Assembly (NCBI GenBank): GCA_038380435.1
Contig: JAWZYU010000009.1
Location: 63,269,901 to 63,333,900 of the forward strand
From: Ryuthela nishihirai
Taxonomy: Eukaryota; Arthropoda; Arachnida; Araneae; Heptathelidae
Length of the DNA: 64,000 nt
Direction: 5' to 3'
A program made the position numbers and the translations under genes. Below the pieces are notes generated by a model, which saw nothing but the letters and a program-made list of their open reading frames with translations, had not been told where the DNA came from and did not search any database. Positions 10,010 to 22,258 of this stretch are shown here, in pieces (positions within the stretch are counted from its first letter, which is position 1; every line of letters starts with the position of its first letter).

Positions 10010-11036
10010 GATCATTTAATTCGTGGACAGAAGCAAAATGTTAAAAGCGTCTTTCAAGCCATTTTTCGAAAGCTTGCGAAGTATTATCGTTGTGGCTCTG
10101 CAACCTTCGTCGTCGGATGCGAAATTTTTCCCTTTCAAAGCTTTCTTTAGTTACGGAAAGAGGAAACAATCGCAGGGTGCTAAGTCTGGGGAATATGGAG
10201 GATGTGGCAGAACCTCAGCACCTATGGCAGTGATCACTGACTGCACAATATTAGCCGTATGGGGCATGACGTTGTCGAGATGGAGAAACCAAGTCACACC
10301 AGAAAGTTCCGGACGTTTTTCACAAATGGCACGCCGAAGTTTGGTTCTGAGTACCTTCGAGTAGGCTTCCTAATTCATGGTTGTTCTACGAGGCACAAAG
10401 TGAGTAACGAGAGCACCTTTGATGTCAAAAAACACAACATCCATTTGTTTCCAAGCTGAACGAGAAATACGAATTTTCTTGGGTCTCATTGAATCAGGAT
10501 ACTTTCCATCTCGGTGAATCAGGATACTTCCATTCCAATTGACTGTTGTTTTCTTTCGGGATCGTAATGAAAAATCCAAGTTTCATCACAAGTCACATTT
10601 CGACTCATGAAGGTTGGACCTTGGCTTTCAAAATGATTAAGCATCTCCTTGCACAGCTGTACTTTTTTTTTGTTCTGGAGTCAAACTCTGTAGAATCCAT
10701 TGAGCACAGATTCGTGACATTTTCAGAAACTGACATATTCGCAGCCACTTCACGAAGTGTTATTCGACTGTCTTCATTCAGGATTGCCAGGGCTCTTTCG
10801 ATTTGCTCAGAAGTTATTGAGGAAGAAGAATACCGCTGTTCCGTCTGAATTTCCGACATTCTGAACGAATGTGTATGCAACTCGAATCACAGTCTTAACA
10901 CAACAACAGTCGACGCCAAATGACCTTGGCACGTGGAGCCTCCATCGCAACTGTCACGCGCAGCGCCATCAAATGTTACTTTGAAAAAAGCGTTACGTAC
11001 GAGTACTTGTGGCGTCATTCCACGAATTAAATGATC
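10010..11036 (-). pseudogene. Dead mariner element with DD34D transposase
   Basis: Inverted ends GATCATTTAATTCGTGGA (10010-10027) and its complement (11019-11036) enclose a minus-strand transposase relic. In order: N-terminal helix-turn-helix region (ITSEQIERALAILNEDSR, about 10840-10760), DETWIFHYDPERKQQS with the first catalytic Asp (about 10590-10540), RPKKIRISRSAW and VPRRTTMN (about 10485-10370), then LHLDNVMPH and YSPDLAPCD with the second and third Asp. I count 34 residues between the last two, as in classical mariner. A stop follows shortly after (FLFP-stop-LKKALKG), and part of the N-terminal half is deleted (1.03 kb against about 1.3 kb usual). A tandem duplication at 10492-10537 (GAATCAGGATACTTCC twice) adds another frame break. 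Confidence 0.85.
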
Positions 11037-11144
11037 TCCCCGTAACATGCCAAGTAGTCGGATCACTGAGCTACCTTCCATTCTGATAACTAATTGAAAG
11101 AACATTTCATAAAAACAAATGATTAACTGAATTCTTTGCCATCC

Positions 11145-11332
11145 AGCAGCCGAGTCGTTAGCGCGCTTGGCAAATGATCTAAGGGACCTGAGCTCGAGCC
11201 CCGGGTAAGGCATGAATGTGTGTGTTGTTTTTCTGCTGAGTTCCCGTCATCCTCACAGACCTACTATGGCGTATAAAGTGACAGGCTCCTGTTAGACATC
11301 TGTGGCAAGCAGCTGCTTTAGGGAGTATTTAT
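11145..11332 (+). mobile_element. SINE B copy
   Basis: The tRNA-like head reads CCGAGTCGTTAGCGCGCTTGG, with a B-box-like segment GCTCGAGCCC. The family body follows (TTTTTCTGCTGAG, then CTGTGGCAAGCAGCTGCTT), and the copy ends GGGAGTATTTA. It lies just outside the right end of the mariner. No clear target duplication. Confidence 0.75.
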
Positions 11333-12980
11333 GTTGAGTTTCGTGAACTATCCATTATGTAAATCATTTTAGTGGCTGAGTGACCTACACTGTATTGAAT
11401 TTGCTCACTTTCCTGCAGAAAGGTTATCTAACTTTACGGATCAAATGGTAAATTCATTGTATTCTTTAATATTTTGAATAAAAATCATTAAAAAATATAT
11501 GGAAGTCGCCATGAGAGCACAGTGGTATCTCGTTGATTCACAATGACATTGCAGATATCAGGGTACGGGTTCGAATTCCTAGACTGCATCGTCATTTTGT
11601 CTATCATGTGATTCTCCTTCACTCTACAGTCATTTAAATCTCTATATATGTCGAAAATCGACCATCACCCTCATAATAAAAAAGATACAAAGGACGGAAT
11701 TCAATCTGAAATTGAGAAAACATCTATCGGTGATGAAATTTTAAAGACAACTGGGGAGACCAAGAGACTGCGCAGTTAATGCTGCGACAGGCACCATAGA
11801 TCACAGGTTGATTGGCAGGATATTGATGGTTCATTTGTCTGTGATTTCTGAGAATTGTAGAAGCTTCAATAGCGCAGTTTCACAGTCTCATAGTCTTTCC
11901 AGTTGGGACTCAACCAAGGCCACTGACACCTACCATCACTCAAGAAATAGAATAATTCTCATTCGGCAGAAAATAAAATTTTCTACTAACTTCCGTATTA
12001 TGATTAAAGAACATTTTCTGTGCTTTTCTGTTATTCAATCAGGTTGCGTTTTTACATATGAAATCAAATGTGTCACATGTAATGACATACAACACAATTC
12101 GAAGTAAATAACTTCGGTTTTTTCTGAACGATATGAGAAAAGAAAAAATATTTTTGAGAAAGAATATTTTCTGATTTCGAAAAGTAATTCTTAAGTAATG
12201 ATAGCTTGTCATTATAAAAAAAAGGACAAGCCATTTCGGATGAAAGTAATTTTTCTGAAGTATGGAAAGGTGATCTTTAATGTGAATGTTACAAAACACC
12301 GCATATCGTATTTCCTCTCCTACCGTTCCCTTCACTTTGGTAGAGACAATAAAAGTAAAAACTTTCATTACATATCCATCCATCTCCTATCGCTATCTTT
12401 AACTCCAAATTTGCTTCTAACTCATCGAGCCTTCGTATTTCCAGCCAAAGGTAAAGATGATAAAAGTATGTGCTATCCCCCCACCTGAAAAAAAAGTCAT
12501 TATTCAGATGGACGAGACAGCAACAAGCCTCGCTTGGGTTCAATCACGTGTGATCTACAGTTGACTGCGACAAACACCGACCGAGAGCCTATTGAATAAT
12601 CAGCATTTGTCTTCATCAATGTATGTAACGCAACTCATTTCAGAAGGAAAAACTTCCATCTCTTTAAGTAATGAGATGTTTTTTCTTCTGAAAAATTGCT
12701 AATGTGGGAGATAATTCTGGTTATTTTTGTTTTTATAACTGAGTTGCTCTCATATTGCTTTATGTAGTATCTCATATAGCCATATTAGTATTGCTTAATG
12801 GCATAACTATGTTTCAAATAATTTTCAGCCTCTGGATCTCATGATTTTCCAGATGGTTCCCATTACTCATTTATTGTACTGTATGGAAGCATCAACCGTA
12901 ATGCTAAAACATAAATTTCATTCAGAAATGAGCGACACCTATTTCTTTAGATTAGTCTGGGCAACTCCAGCCTCAGCCAA
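11333..12980. other. AT-rich stretch; one tRNA-like fragment
   Basis: No gene recognised. A B-box match GGGTTCGAATTCC at about 11567-11579, following GAGAGCACAGTGGTATCTCG, may be the remnant of another tRNA-derived SINE at about 11507-11600. The rest shows no known motif. Confidence 0.35.
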
Positions 12981-13379
12981 CAGTAGTTTAGTCGCAAGCC
13001 AGATCACCACCACGCACTGTGCTTTCCCCCTATGTCGTCACCAGCCCCAAGTGCGAGGCCACTTTGGACTTTGAACCGTATGTTGCAACGGCCCGGACTT
13101 TGACCCCTATGTCGCAACTGTCATGTGATATGTCGCAAAGGTCATTTGATATCGCACCACCACCTGGTCATGTGACATGACATTTCTTATTAATATTCAT
13201 AATTCATATTTCATATCTGACTCCCCCTTTATTAAAAATTCCTCCCTCTTTATAAAAAAAACCGTGGCGCCATCTAGTGTATATGATGACTACTATTTTT
13301 AGAAAAACCCTTGATTTTAGTCGTAATTTTTCCATTTTTTGACTCCCCCTCATTAAAAAAAGCCCTTATCAAAACTCCC

Positions 13380-13560
13380 CCATGGTTTACCCACCTGTAT
13401 TTTAAATTCTCTCTCTAAAGCCCCCCTTGGTTGACCTATATTTTAAGCCCCCCCCCTAAAGAACCCCTGGTTGACCTGTATTTTAAGTTCCCTCTTTAAA
13501 GACCCCCTGGTTGACCTATATTTTAAACCCACCCTTTAGAGACCCCCTGGTTGACCCATC
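13380..13560. repeat. Subterminal tandem repeats, left arm
   Basis: About four to five units of 41-45 bp. Each has the pattern CCCCTGGTTGACCTATATTT, then TTAAG, then a C-rich run and CTTTAAAGA. The mirrored array lies in the right arm. Confidence 0.75.
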
Positions 13561-14187
13561 GCAAATCAGTTTTCTCTTTGCGCATTTAATCTGAATTTGG
13601 TGTCATCTAACGTGCGTCTCCTGTAATTAAAAAAAAAATACTTCCTACGCATTGATTTGAATCCGCTACCTCAGTATTGATAGCTGGAGCATTATCGCAC
13701 TCGACTATGCCTTGTTATTTGATGATGTGGTTTAGATATGTCTCAAACTGGGTATAACCCATCGTTATAAATTACGTATCTCTTTATTACAGTTTAAAGA
13801 GTAATTTCAGGTATTTTCATTAAGGTAGGTTTCTTGTTAGTCTACGTTTTTTTACAACCTCCGTGCTTATTTCTTTATAACTAGCGTTTTTCTGCGTAAC
13901 CTACGTTTATTTTTATAACCTACGTATTTCTTATAATGAACCCTGATAGTCCTTTCATATAAATATACCTGTTATTATAACCGTCGTATTTTAAGTCCGT
14001 TTTAACCAACACTTATTTCTTTTAATTAACTCCGTGACTAGAAGAAGGACTATCCCACAGTGACTGTTTTAAAAGACTGTCCTGCAGAAAATGAAAAAAT
14101 GTCATTGGGCAAAAAAATTAATAAAAAGAAAACGACGAATAAAAAATCTGATTTAAAAACGTAAAATATTGAGGGTAATATGGTCTG

Positions 14188-14382
14188 GTGACCAAAAAGA
14201 CCCGTGTTTGGAGCTTCACACCGGATCACGTTTTACTCACGGATGGTTTTAACAAAAGTCCTGCGAAACGGGGAATCACAAGGATTTTATTGACGGATGA
14301 ATCTTGGATCACCCCCTGCACTGCATCCGTGTCAGACGCACTGTCTTACATCGTAAAAACCCACTGGCACTCTTTATCGTAG
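14188..14382 (+). CDS. Conserved short frame inside the inverted arm
   Basis: A 64-codon frame starting ATG at 14188 and ending at the stop 14380-14382. The mirrored arm (about 19000-19190, minus strand) keeps the last 50 or so codons open with only two amino-acid changes (Leu to Ser, Arg to Trp), although its upstream part has a stop. Both arms share LLTDESWITPC and YIVKTHWHSLS. Retention in both arms may only reflect recent duplication or conversion. I do not recognise the family, so it may be non-coding. Confidence 0.2.
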   Translation: MTKKTRVWSFTPDHVLLTDGFNKSPAKRGITRILLTDESWITPCTASVSDALSYIVKTHWHSLS

Positions 14383-14534
14383 TTTTTCGGACTCGAAATT
14401 TTTTAAATTCCAGAGATGGTTCTCTGCATTCCCAATTCTACCCTTTATGATAGGTTAGTGTTTCAATTTTTCCATTTTTTGACTCCCCCTCATTAAAAAT
14501 TCCCTTATCAAAATTCCCCCATATTTCCAGCGAT

Positions 14535-14554
14535 GGGTTGGACCGGTCCAACCC
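14535..14554. repeat. Perfect 20-bp palindrome
   Basis: GGGTTGGACCGGTCCAACCC equals its own reverse complement. It lies just inside the inner border of the left arm of the long-arm element, beside a roughly 55-bp direct repeat of arm sequence (13327-13383 against 14464-14522). Confidence 0.9.
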
Positions 14555-14814
14555 GTGATTTCGTTGATACACACAGTGAGAATCATGTTGTTTTATTGCT
14601 CTACTTAACTGAATCGAGAAATGTAAAAGAATGATAAAAAACCGTATACAATATTGGAGAGAGAAAATACATCTTTAGTAAACTTTTCACAAGTATAGTG
14701 ACTTTTCAATGAGATTTGGGAATTCCTTATGCCAATCTGTTGAGGTTTGTAAAGTGTTAGCTTCTTTTGTAGCAAGCAACTGATAACATGTTTAGAACAC
14801 ACGATTCATAGAAA

Positions 14815-14995
14815 CACCCACACACTCACACACACACATCAGATTCACAGAAACAAACACACTCGCTGAAACAAACATGAAAACATATTTCACAGAAACA
14901 AACATGAAAACACAAACATACCCACACGTACACACGCAACGCACACACGCAACGCACACACGGACACGCAACGCACACACGCACACATACAATTA
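14815..14995. repeat. Degenerate CA-rich microsatellite
   Basis: Dense ACAC and ACGCACAC runs with the local units ACACGCAACGC and CACAGAAACAAAC. Simple-sequence expansion; the open frames seen here on the minus strand are by-products. Confidence 0.85.
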
Positions 14996-17487
14996 ACACA
15001 ATTACAGAGACCAAACATGAAACAATTATGTGACAAAAAACACTTAGTCCATCACATTGATGTATGCATACATTTAGAAAGACATCCGATGTGTATAATG
15101 CCATTCATCTCTTGATTTGAACTAATATTTCAGTAGGAGTAAGTATTTTTCAACACTTTTGAATATTTTTTTGAGCATGCCTGTCTTTACGTTTTATGTC
15201 AGATGCCTCGTAAAAAGAAAATGGTTTGAAATACATGAATTCAGGATTCCTGTACCCGATAGATGGCGCTGGTTAAATGCCCAAAACGCAGAAAATCGCT
15301 TATTTACCATTTTTTAACTGTTACATGGTTCATCTTCCTTCTAAAGTTCTATCTTTTGTGGTCATAAGAATAGTATATAGATATGAAGAAGCAGACACAA
15401 GGAGACACGTTTTATGTTTCAATGAGTTCACAGTGATGTTTTTAAACACTCTTAAATATTCTTCTCAAGTGACTGATTCACATACAGCTGAAATGTAATA
15501 TTCACATGCTTACACAAAAAGTGAATGTTGCAGACTTGCATCTTCACTAGAAATGAACGTTGTTGTAAGAAATTGCAACATTAACGCCCTAATGCTCTAA
15601 AAATATTAATGGTTAAACTATTGCTTCTTGTATTCTTGCTGGCATGGGGCGCCCCCTGTTGGCCAGATCTGTCTGTTTCGAATGCTTACGTTACGTTTTC
15701 CTTTAATGTGAGAATGCTGGATAGGGTGCTTTTCTTTCGCTTCTCTATCACTTCTCCTTTCATTTTCAATCTTCTCTTTCTTTCTTTCTGAAATGTAATG
15801 ATTGAGTTTGAAGTGTGAAAGACTTTATGCGTTAGTTCCGTTAGGTCCTGTAAACGGTTGAAATGCAAAGTATTGTCTATTGGTTATGAGGGCTCTCAGA
15901 ATCGAGAAGCATTATGCTTATGGAACTTACTGGAGTAATGCTACTTTCCATAGACAGTGTTATTTCAGATTTCCAAACAGGATACCTATCATTGCTAAAA
16001 AAGTGTCGTTGCTAGAAAAACAGCTACTTTCATACTTATAAAATATAGTGTACTTGTTCTAAGAATTCCACACTAGCATAGAAATGTGTGTTCTCATGCA
16101 GGAAAAATAACTAAACCGATTCTTAGACTTGAAATCCCGTGTTAGATTTCCTCACGTAGTGAAACACCATATCTTTGTCGAAAAATAGCCACCTTCACCC
16201 ACACTTATGCGTTTATTCAAACGTACCGGGGGACTGTAGAACCAGGAACTCTGAAAAGAGCGTGAGATAGCACCTTGGAATAACCGTCAAGAGAGCTTAC
16301 GTTTCTTATGTTACGTTTTATCGGCTGTTGAACTCAGAGAATGCAAAGTTAGGTCTAGCGGATCGATTCTGGGAGCCAAAACTCTTTCAGAATCGTGAAG
16401 CAACTGGTACTTTTCATGGAAATGCTGAAAATATTGCTGTTTTCTTATAAACAGTGAGTTTTCAGTTTTTTAATTTGCAAACAAAAGCGACTATTCAGAT
16501 TATCTTCCGTTTACCCGAATCATATTTAATGCAGTCAACATTGACTTATTGTGACCTATTCGTGCTATTAAAACAGACAAACTTTTCATACGTTACGAGA
16601 TGGAAGGTTCGTGCATCTATTGAGTTCGAAATCAGTGTATCTTTAAATATGGCTTTAAGGAACTATTTGTCTTAACGGTTACCTTTCATACGACATAGGT
16701 GCTCAGCAAAACTCATGTCTTACCATGGATCTCTAGGTTTCTTAAAATTAACTAACCTACTGCCTATGGGATAGATATTGGCTATCATAACTTACAGCTG
16801 TATCGGGGGTAAAGTACTGAATAGGCTATTGTGAGATTTTCAACGTAAGCAGATATATGGAAAAAATAATAATCTGATGATGGTTGCGATTTATCTATTT
16901 GGTCGTTTGGTTTATTAGAAAGTAAATATATACATAGGGAGATGTATCAGTGTTTGAACTTTAATTATCTTGTGAGATGTGTGAGAGAAAGCAAAGAATA
17001 CATAATGAGAATTTTACGAATCTATGGAGAAACATGCATCTGAAGAGTTAGTTTAAACAAACTTGCAATCGGTCTTTCATTCTAAATGTTTGTTGTTTGC
17101 ATATCACTGAAATTCCCCCTCGTATGCCTCCCAAAAAGGTACATTGTAGTTTATTAACTATATTTGTCAACTTCAGGTGTGAAAGCAGGAGCTGTGTAAA
17201 CATGACAGGGATCAATTTCATAGTATCTGACACAAAGTTTTAGCACTTCTCCGATTAGGCGCTCATAATACGTGTCATCTCAATTTTAAGCTCCCTAATA
17301 AGGTTCCAGTTATATTTCATAACCTAAAGGACAGCCATCTTATTATGCAAGGAATGAGAAAATTAATCGCATTCCCAATAATATGGAAAACAGCATTCTC
17401 CCTTTGAATTTCATAGATTCTTATTTTTAAGTGCATCTCTTGAGAAGCTAATCTATCAGCAGAAGAATTCCTTCTGTATTTCGACAG

Positions 17488-17873
17488 GGTTGGTTTGTTT
17501 TACCTCTGAGCAGCACTTTTTTTGCACACCATGGGCTAAATGGCCAGGTCACATGGACCCCGAAGGCTCAGGGATGGTTGGGGGAGAGGACCCACTGGAA
17601 CAGCTGTTGGGAGACAGATGGTAGCCTCCCGTCAAGGCCATCCAGCATGTTCTTTAACATGCACAGGGTATGGCTCTCCAGTACACGGCGCCACGGCTTA
17701 ACGTCCCATCCGACGGACGGCGGCCTTTCCAAGCCCATCGGTGTCCCCTACTGACCGTGAGCAGGGTGGGAAATTTTGCGGAGATAAATCTCAACGCTGA
17801 CCCAGCTGGGACTCGAACCTAGGAACTACAGATTACGAGCCTGGCGCGCTACCGACTGAGCCACCCCCGCCCC
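17488..17873 (-). mobile_element. SINE A, full length, with target duplication
   Basis: A full family-A copy: tail at the left, tRNA-like head at the right ending GCCACCCCCGCCCC. Target duplication TATTTCGACAG (17477-17487) and TATTTCGGCAG (17874-17884), 10 of 11 matching. It is inserted in the middle of the long-arm element, so it is younger. Confidence 0.92.
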
Positions 17874-19841
17874 TATTTCGGCAGGAAATGAGTAATTATT
17901 TAAATTTGTTCAAAAGATTCTTGAGGAAGACAAAGCAGGAAGCGGGCAGTCTTCTCGCAAAAGGATTGTTCTCTAGGTCAGTGCGCAAGTCACGTGTGCG
18001 AATGGCCCGTGACCTTTGTACATCACCAGTTGACCAGCTTGTTGCCATGGTGTGTCTGTCGTTTCAGTAGATCACGTGACAATGATAGTTGGTATTGCAG
18101 AAATTTTTCACGCTCTTGGTTTGTAATGACATTTTTCTGTCACTTCTTGTAAGCTCTACATGAGAACATCGGCATAAGTACAGAATTTTCGGGTCCAATC
18201 AGAACATGTATGTCAGAGCATAGTTAGGCGGATTCGTTGAAGTATTTCCTAAAATTTGACTATCAGTCCAGTTGAATTTCGGTGGATTAGCTCAGGTAAG
18301 TGGAGAGAGTACGGTCGTGTGAGACAATGTATTATCTTTATAGTAGGTTAGTGTATTTGACTATTGTCCCCTATTAACACGCATTCGTGTTGGAACTAAA
18401 GTTTTTTACGCAAGCGGAAACGTATGAATTCTACTTTTAGCATTCTGCCGTGTAGTGTTTACAGAATTTACGCAATGAAAAACCCTTGTAAAGCGTGTAA
18501 CTAACGTTGCAACGCGAATTTCATCAGTGTGATGAGTCACACGCAAGCCGGTAAACGGTGGAAGAGACGATTTTTAGAAACTGTAAGAGCATTTAGAACT
18601 GTAGGTTTTAAAAAAAATAATTACTCCCATAGCTGATTTTTCTTCGGAATAGTGTTACTTCCTAGGAAAGAGTTTGCATCATGTACTGAGGATACAGCTG
18701 TAATAAGTATTTTTAAACCATGTCGCGTAACGAATATACTTACGGAGAGTAATGAATTGAGACAAACGTAAAACCACTTTCCAAAACAAGTCCTAACGTG
18801 GAAGCACAGATATCTAATGGCATCAATCCGATGGAGACTAATTTTAATAAGCGCAACTCTTGGAGGTTTAGGGCGCGTAATTTCAAAATGGTTTGTCTAC
18901 ATTAGGTACATTGAAACGCTGACCTATCATAAAGGGTAGAATTGGGAATGCGGAGAACTGTCTCTGGACTTGGAAAAATTTCGAGGTCGAAAAACTACGA
19001 TAAAGAGTGCCAGTGGGTTTTCACGATGTAAGACAGTGCGTCTGATACGGATGCAGTGCAGGGGGTGATCCAAGATTCATCCGTCAATAAAATCCTTGTG
19101 ATTCCCCATTTCGCAGGACTTTTGTTAAAACCATCCGTCAGTGAAACGTGATCCGGTGTGAGGCTTCAAACACGGGTCTTTTTGGGCACCAGACCATATT
19201 ACCCTCAATATTTTACGTTTTTAAATCAGATTTTTTATTCATCGTTTTCTTTTTATTATTTTTTGCCCAATGACATTTTTTCATTTTCTGCAGGACAGTC
19301 TTTTAAAACAGTTACTGCGGGATAGTCCTTCTTCTAGTCACGGAGTTAATTAAAAGAAATAAGTGTTGGTTAAAACGGACTTAAAATACGACGGTTATAA
19401 AAACACGTATATTAATATGAAAGGACTATCAGGGTTCATTATAAGAAATACGTAGGTTATAAAAATAAACGTAGGTTACGCAGAAAAACGCTAGTTATAA
19501 ATAAATAAGCACGAAAGTTGTAAAAAAACGTAGGCTAACAAGAAACCTACCTTAATGAAAATACCTGAAATTACTCTTTAAACTGTAATAAAGAGATACG
19601 TAATTTATAATGATGGGTTATACCCAGTTTGAGACATATCTAAACCACATCATCAAATAACAAGGCATAGTCGAGTGCGATAATGCTCCAGCTATCGATA
19701 CCGAGGTAGCGGATTCAAATCAATACGTCGGAAGTATTTTTTTTTTAAATACAGGAGACGCACTAAAAATAGTAAGGACGTTAGATGACACCAAATTCAG
19801 ATTAAATGCGCAAAGAGAAAACTGATTTACCATGCGATGGG

Positions 19842-20025
19842 TCAACCAGGGGGGTCTTTAAAGGGGGGGGGGGCTTAAAATATAGCTCAACCAGGGGGTT
19901 TTAAAGAGGGGGCTTAAAATATAGGTCAACCAGGGGGTTTTAAAGAAGGGGCTTAAAATATAGGTCAACCAGGGGGTCTTTAGAGAGAGGTCTTAAAATA
20001 CAGGTCAACCAGGGGGTTATGAGTA
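19842..20025. repeat. Subterminal tandem repeats, right arm
   Basis: Five units of about 41-43 bp carrying GGTCAACCAGGGGGT, then TTTAAAG, then a G-run and CTTAAAATATA. This mirrors the array at 13380-13560; sequence and spacing between units differ slightly between arms. Confidence 0.75.
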
Positions 20026-20317
20026 AAATTGAGAGCTTTTCTAAAATATAGTACTCATCTTATACACCAGGTGGCGCCCATGGTTTTAATAAAGGGGGAG
20101 AAATTTTTAATAAAGATGGAGTCAAATATGAAATATTAATTATGAATATTAATAAGGCATGTCATGTCACGTGACCGGGTGGTGGTGGTGGTGCGATATC
20201 ACATGACAGTTGTGACATAGGGGTCAAAGTCCCAAGTGGCCTGGCACTTGGGGCCGGTGACGTCATAGGGGGGAAATCACAGTGCATGGGATGACTTGGG
20301 TTGGGACAATACTACTG

Positions 20318-21307
20318 CCAGCTCTCTGTAGAACTATCTTAATAGAGAGTCATTATATAATATTTTCCGTATTTTGAAAGTGTCTATTTTATTAAATAGT
20401 TAAATAACAAAAGTAATTATGTGTCCAAAATGTCTTGAAACGCTGAAAGTGTCCTTGTTATGACGGTATGGCACGTGATGTTGCTAAGGTAACGTGTCTG
20501 TCTTAAATGCCAATTTTCAAAATTTCTGAATTAGCGGAGATGGACTGATCTTGTGGATCCCGAGAAATTCCAATTTGAATTCCGAATCAAAGAGAATTTT
20601 TATCTCTTAAAATATTTTACTATATACACGAAAGAGCGAAAAGCAATAGGAAGATCGGCAGCAAGCTAGTCGAAGCAAATTATTGGGCGGCTTTTTTTGC
20701 TCTCAATGTTATGTACAGGCAGTGTGTTTGTACGTGACATTTTTGTTTAGAGTGTTTTGTACTGGTGACATTTTCTTTAGGCGGCATTTCTGTTCACTGT
20801 ATTTTGCACAGGCGGCGTTTTTGTTTACAATGTTTTGCGAAGGCGGCATTTTGTTGCACGGCGTTTTTACTAGTGCATTTTTGTTTCTGGCATTTTTGTG
20901 TGCGGCGTTTTTACTAGTGCATTTTTGTTTCTGGCATTTTTGTGTGCGGCGTTTTATCGGCGGCGTTATGTAGACCTAGTCGGCGTTTGTGTATTCGGCC
21001 TTTTTTTCGGCGGCGTTCTGTGATGAAATCCAATAAAAGTGCGCTCGCTTACCGAGCATATGGATTTCCATCTTGGCCCCAAATGACAACTAATGAGCCA
21101 CATTCCCATTTCAAATACTTCAGGAAATATACTTAACATAGATATATACAATAGCCATAAATACAACAATAAAAATAAATTAGAAGGACACGACATGCAC
21201 CAGCTCTGTTTTTATGCAACCTGACAAATGATTCTGCCATTTAGGACTTGAGGTTTCGTTCCAGGCTTTATCTGAGCCCAGAGTGACTGTGCCTGTAAGA
21301 ATGAGTG
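20318..21307. other. No gene recognised; 44-bp duplication inside
   Basis: AT-rich sequence followed by a stretch of GCGGC and TTTTTG words (about 20690-21020), built from loosely repeated units. It includes a perfect tandem duplication of 44 bp (20861-20904 and 20905-20948, starting GCGTTTTTACTAGTGC). The Phe- and Cys-rich open frame across it is a product of the repeats. Confidence 0.6.
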
Positions 21308-21694
21308 GGTTGGGTTGTTTTACTTCTGAGCGGCACTTTTTTGCACACCATGGGCTAAATGGCCAGGTCACATGGACCCCGAAGGCTCAGAGATGGTTGG
21401 GGGAGGGGACCCACTGGAACAGCTGTTGGGAGACAGATGGTAGCCTCCCGTCAAGGCCATCCAGCGTGTTCTTTAACGTGCACAGGGTATGGCTCTCCCG
21501 CACACGGGGCCACGGCTTAACGTCCCATCCGACGGACGGCGGCCTTTCCAAGCCCATAGGTTTCCCCTACTGACCGTGAGCAGGGCGGGGAATTTTGCGG
21601 AGATAAATCTCAACGCTGACCCAGCTGGGACTCGAACCTGGGAACTACAGATTACGAGCCTGGCGCGCTACCGACTGAGCCACCCCCGCCCCAT
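21308..21694 (-). mobile_element. SINE A, full length, perfect 12-bp target duplication
   Basis: Target duplication TAAGAATGAGTG at 21296-21307 and 21695-21706, with no mismatch. The copy runs tail (GGTTGGGTTGTTTTAC) to head (GAGCCACCCCCGCCCC) on the plus-strand view, so it is oriented on the minus strand. The perfect duplication marks a recent insertion. Confidence 0.95.
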
Positions 21695-22068
21695 TAAGAA
21701 TGAGTGTGTGCAAAGAAGACCAAAAGATAATGTTCTATTATATCTTAAAAATGTTTCGGTCTCCAGAATGAGTTTCTTCATCTTGTCTCGAAACGGAATA
21801 GCGAGAGGGACTCTTCAGAACCAATGATCACAAGCCATTTAATGATTTTTATTGAGAGCAATCACAACACTACTCTTTGAAGTTATTGTCCCCATTTTCC
21901 ACCCCTCTCCGTTAAGCCAAGAGTAGGGGTGTATGACATTACCACTAAACTGCAAGAATTTGAACCACCAAATCCGGTACATAGCTCCATTTTGTAATTA
22001 AACATCGTAAGGTTTTGGTCCGGTAACATTTCTCCACCCTGTAAAATAAAAAGCTGTCCCATGTACGA

Positions 22069-22258
22069 GTGGTTAGCGAGCGTGGCTAATGATCTAAGCG
22101 AACTGAGTTCGAGCCCGGGTAAGGGATGAATGTATGTGTCGTTTTTCTGCTGAGGTCCTGCCATCCTGTCAGACCTTCTACTATAGCATATACACTGACC
22201 GACTCTTGTCAGACCTCTGTGGCAAGCAGCTGCTTGAGGGGGTATTTATTTATTTTCA
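22069..22258 (+). mobile_element. SINE B copy
   Basis: Head ACGAGTGGTTAGCGAGCGTGG, B box GTTCGAGCCC, body with GTCGTTTTTCTGCTGAGGTCC and GGCAAGCAGCTGCTTGAGG, and end GGGTATTTATTTATT. Target duplication not clear. Confidence 0.8.

Larger units (their letters stand above)
12981..20317. mobile_element. 7.3-kb element with inverted arms of about 1.4 kb
   Basis: The left arm (about 12981-14467) reappears as its reverse complement at about 18909-20317. Identity looks like roughly nine bases in ten over most of the length, with the same outermost ends (CAGTAGT...ACTACTG) and the same internal order. Matching landmarks include the GGCGCCA region, a run of five tandem units, CGTGACTAGAAGAAGGACTATCCC, and ACTCTTTATCGTAGTTTTTCG. 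The 4.4-kb middle has no recognisable enzyme and carries a younger SINE A. Long inverted arms with subterminal tandem repeats resemble foldback-type DNA transposons. A pair of inverted copies of a shorter unit is the main alternative. I could not find a convincing target duplication. Confidence 0.65.

Noticed and set aside
14792..15104. Cys/Val-rich open frames on the minus strand
   Set aside because: They are translations of a CA-rich microsatellite.
18262..18301. Tiny exon candidate ending at a CAGGTAAGT donor (about 18273-18296)
   Set aside because: The acceptor side has a weak pyrimidine tract, the segment is only 24 bases and lies inside a transposable element.
20683..20973. Cys/Phe-rich 96-codon frame resembling a secreted or membrane peptide
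   Set aside because: It is generated by loosely repeated GGCGGC/TTTTTG units and a 44-bp duplication.
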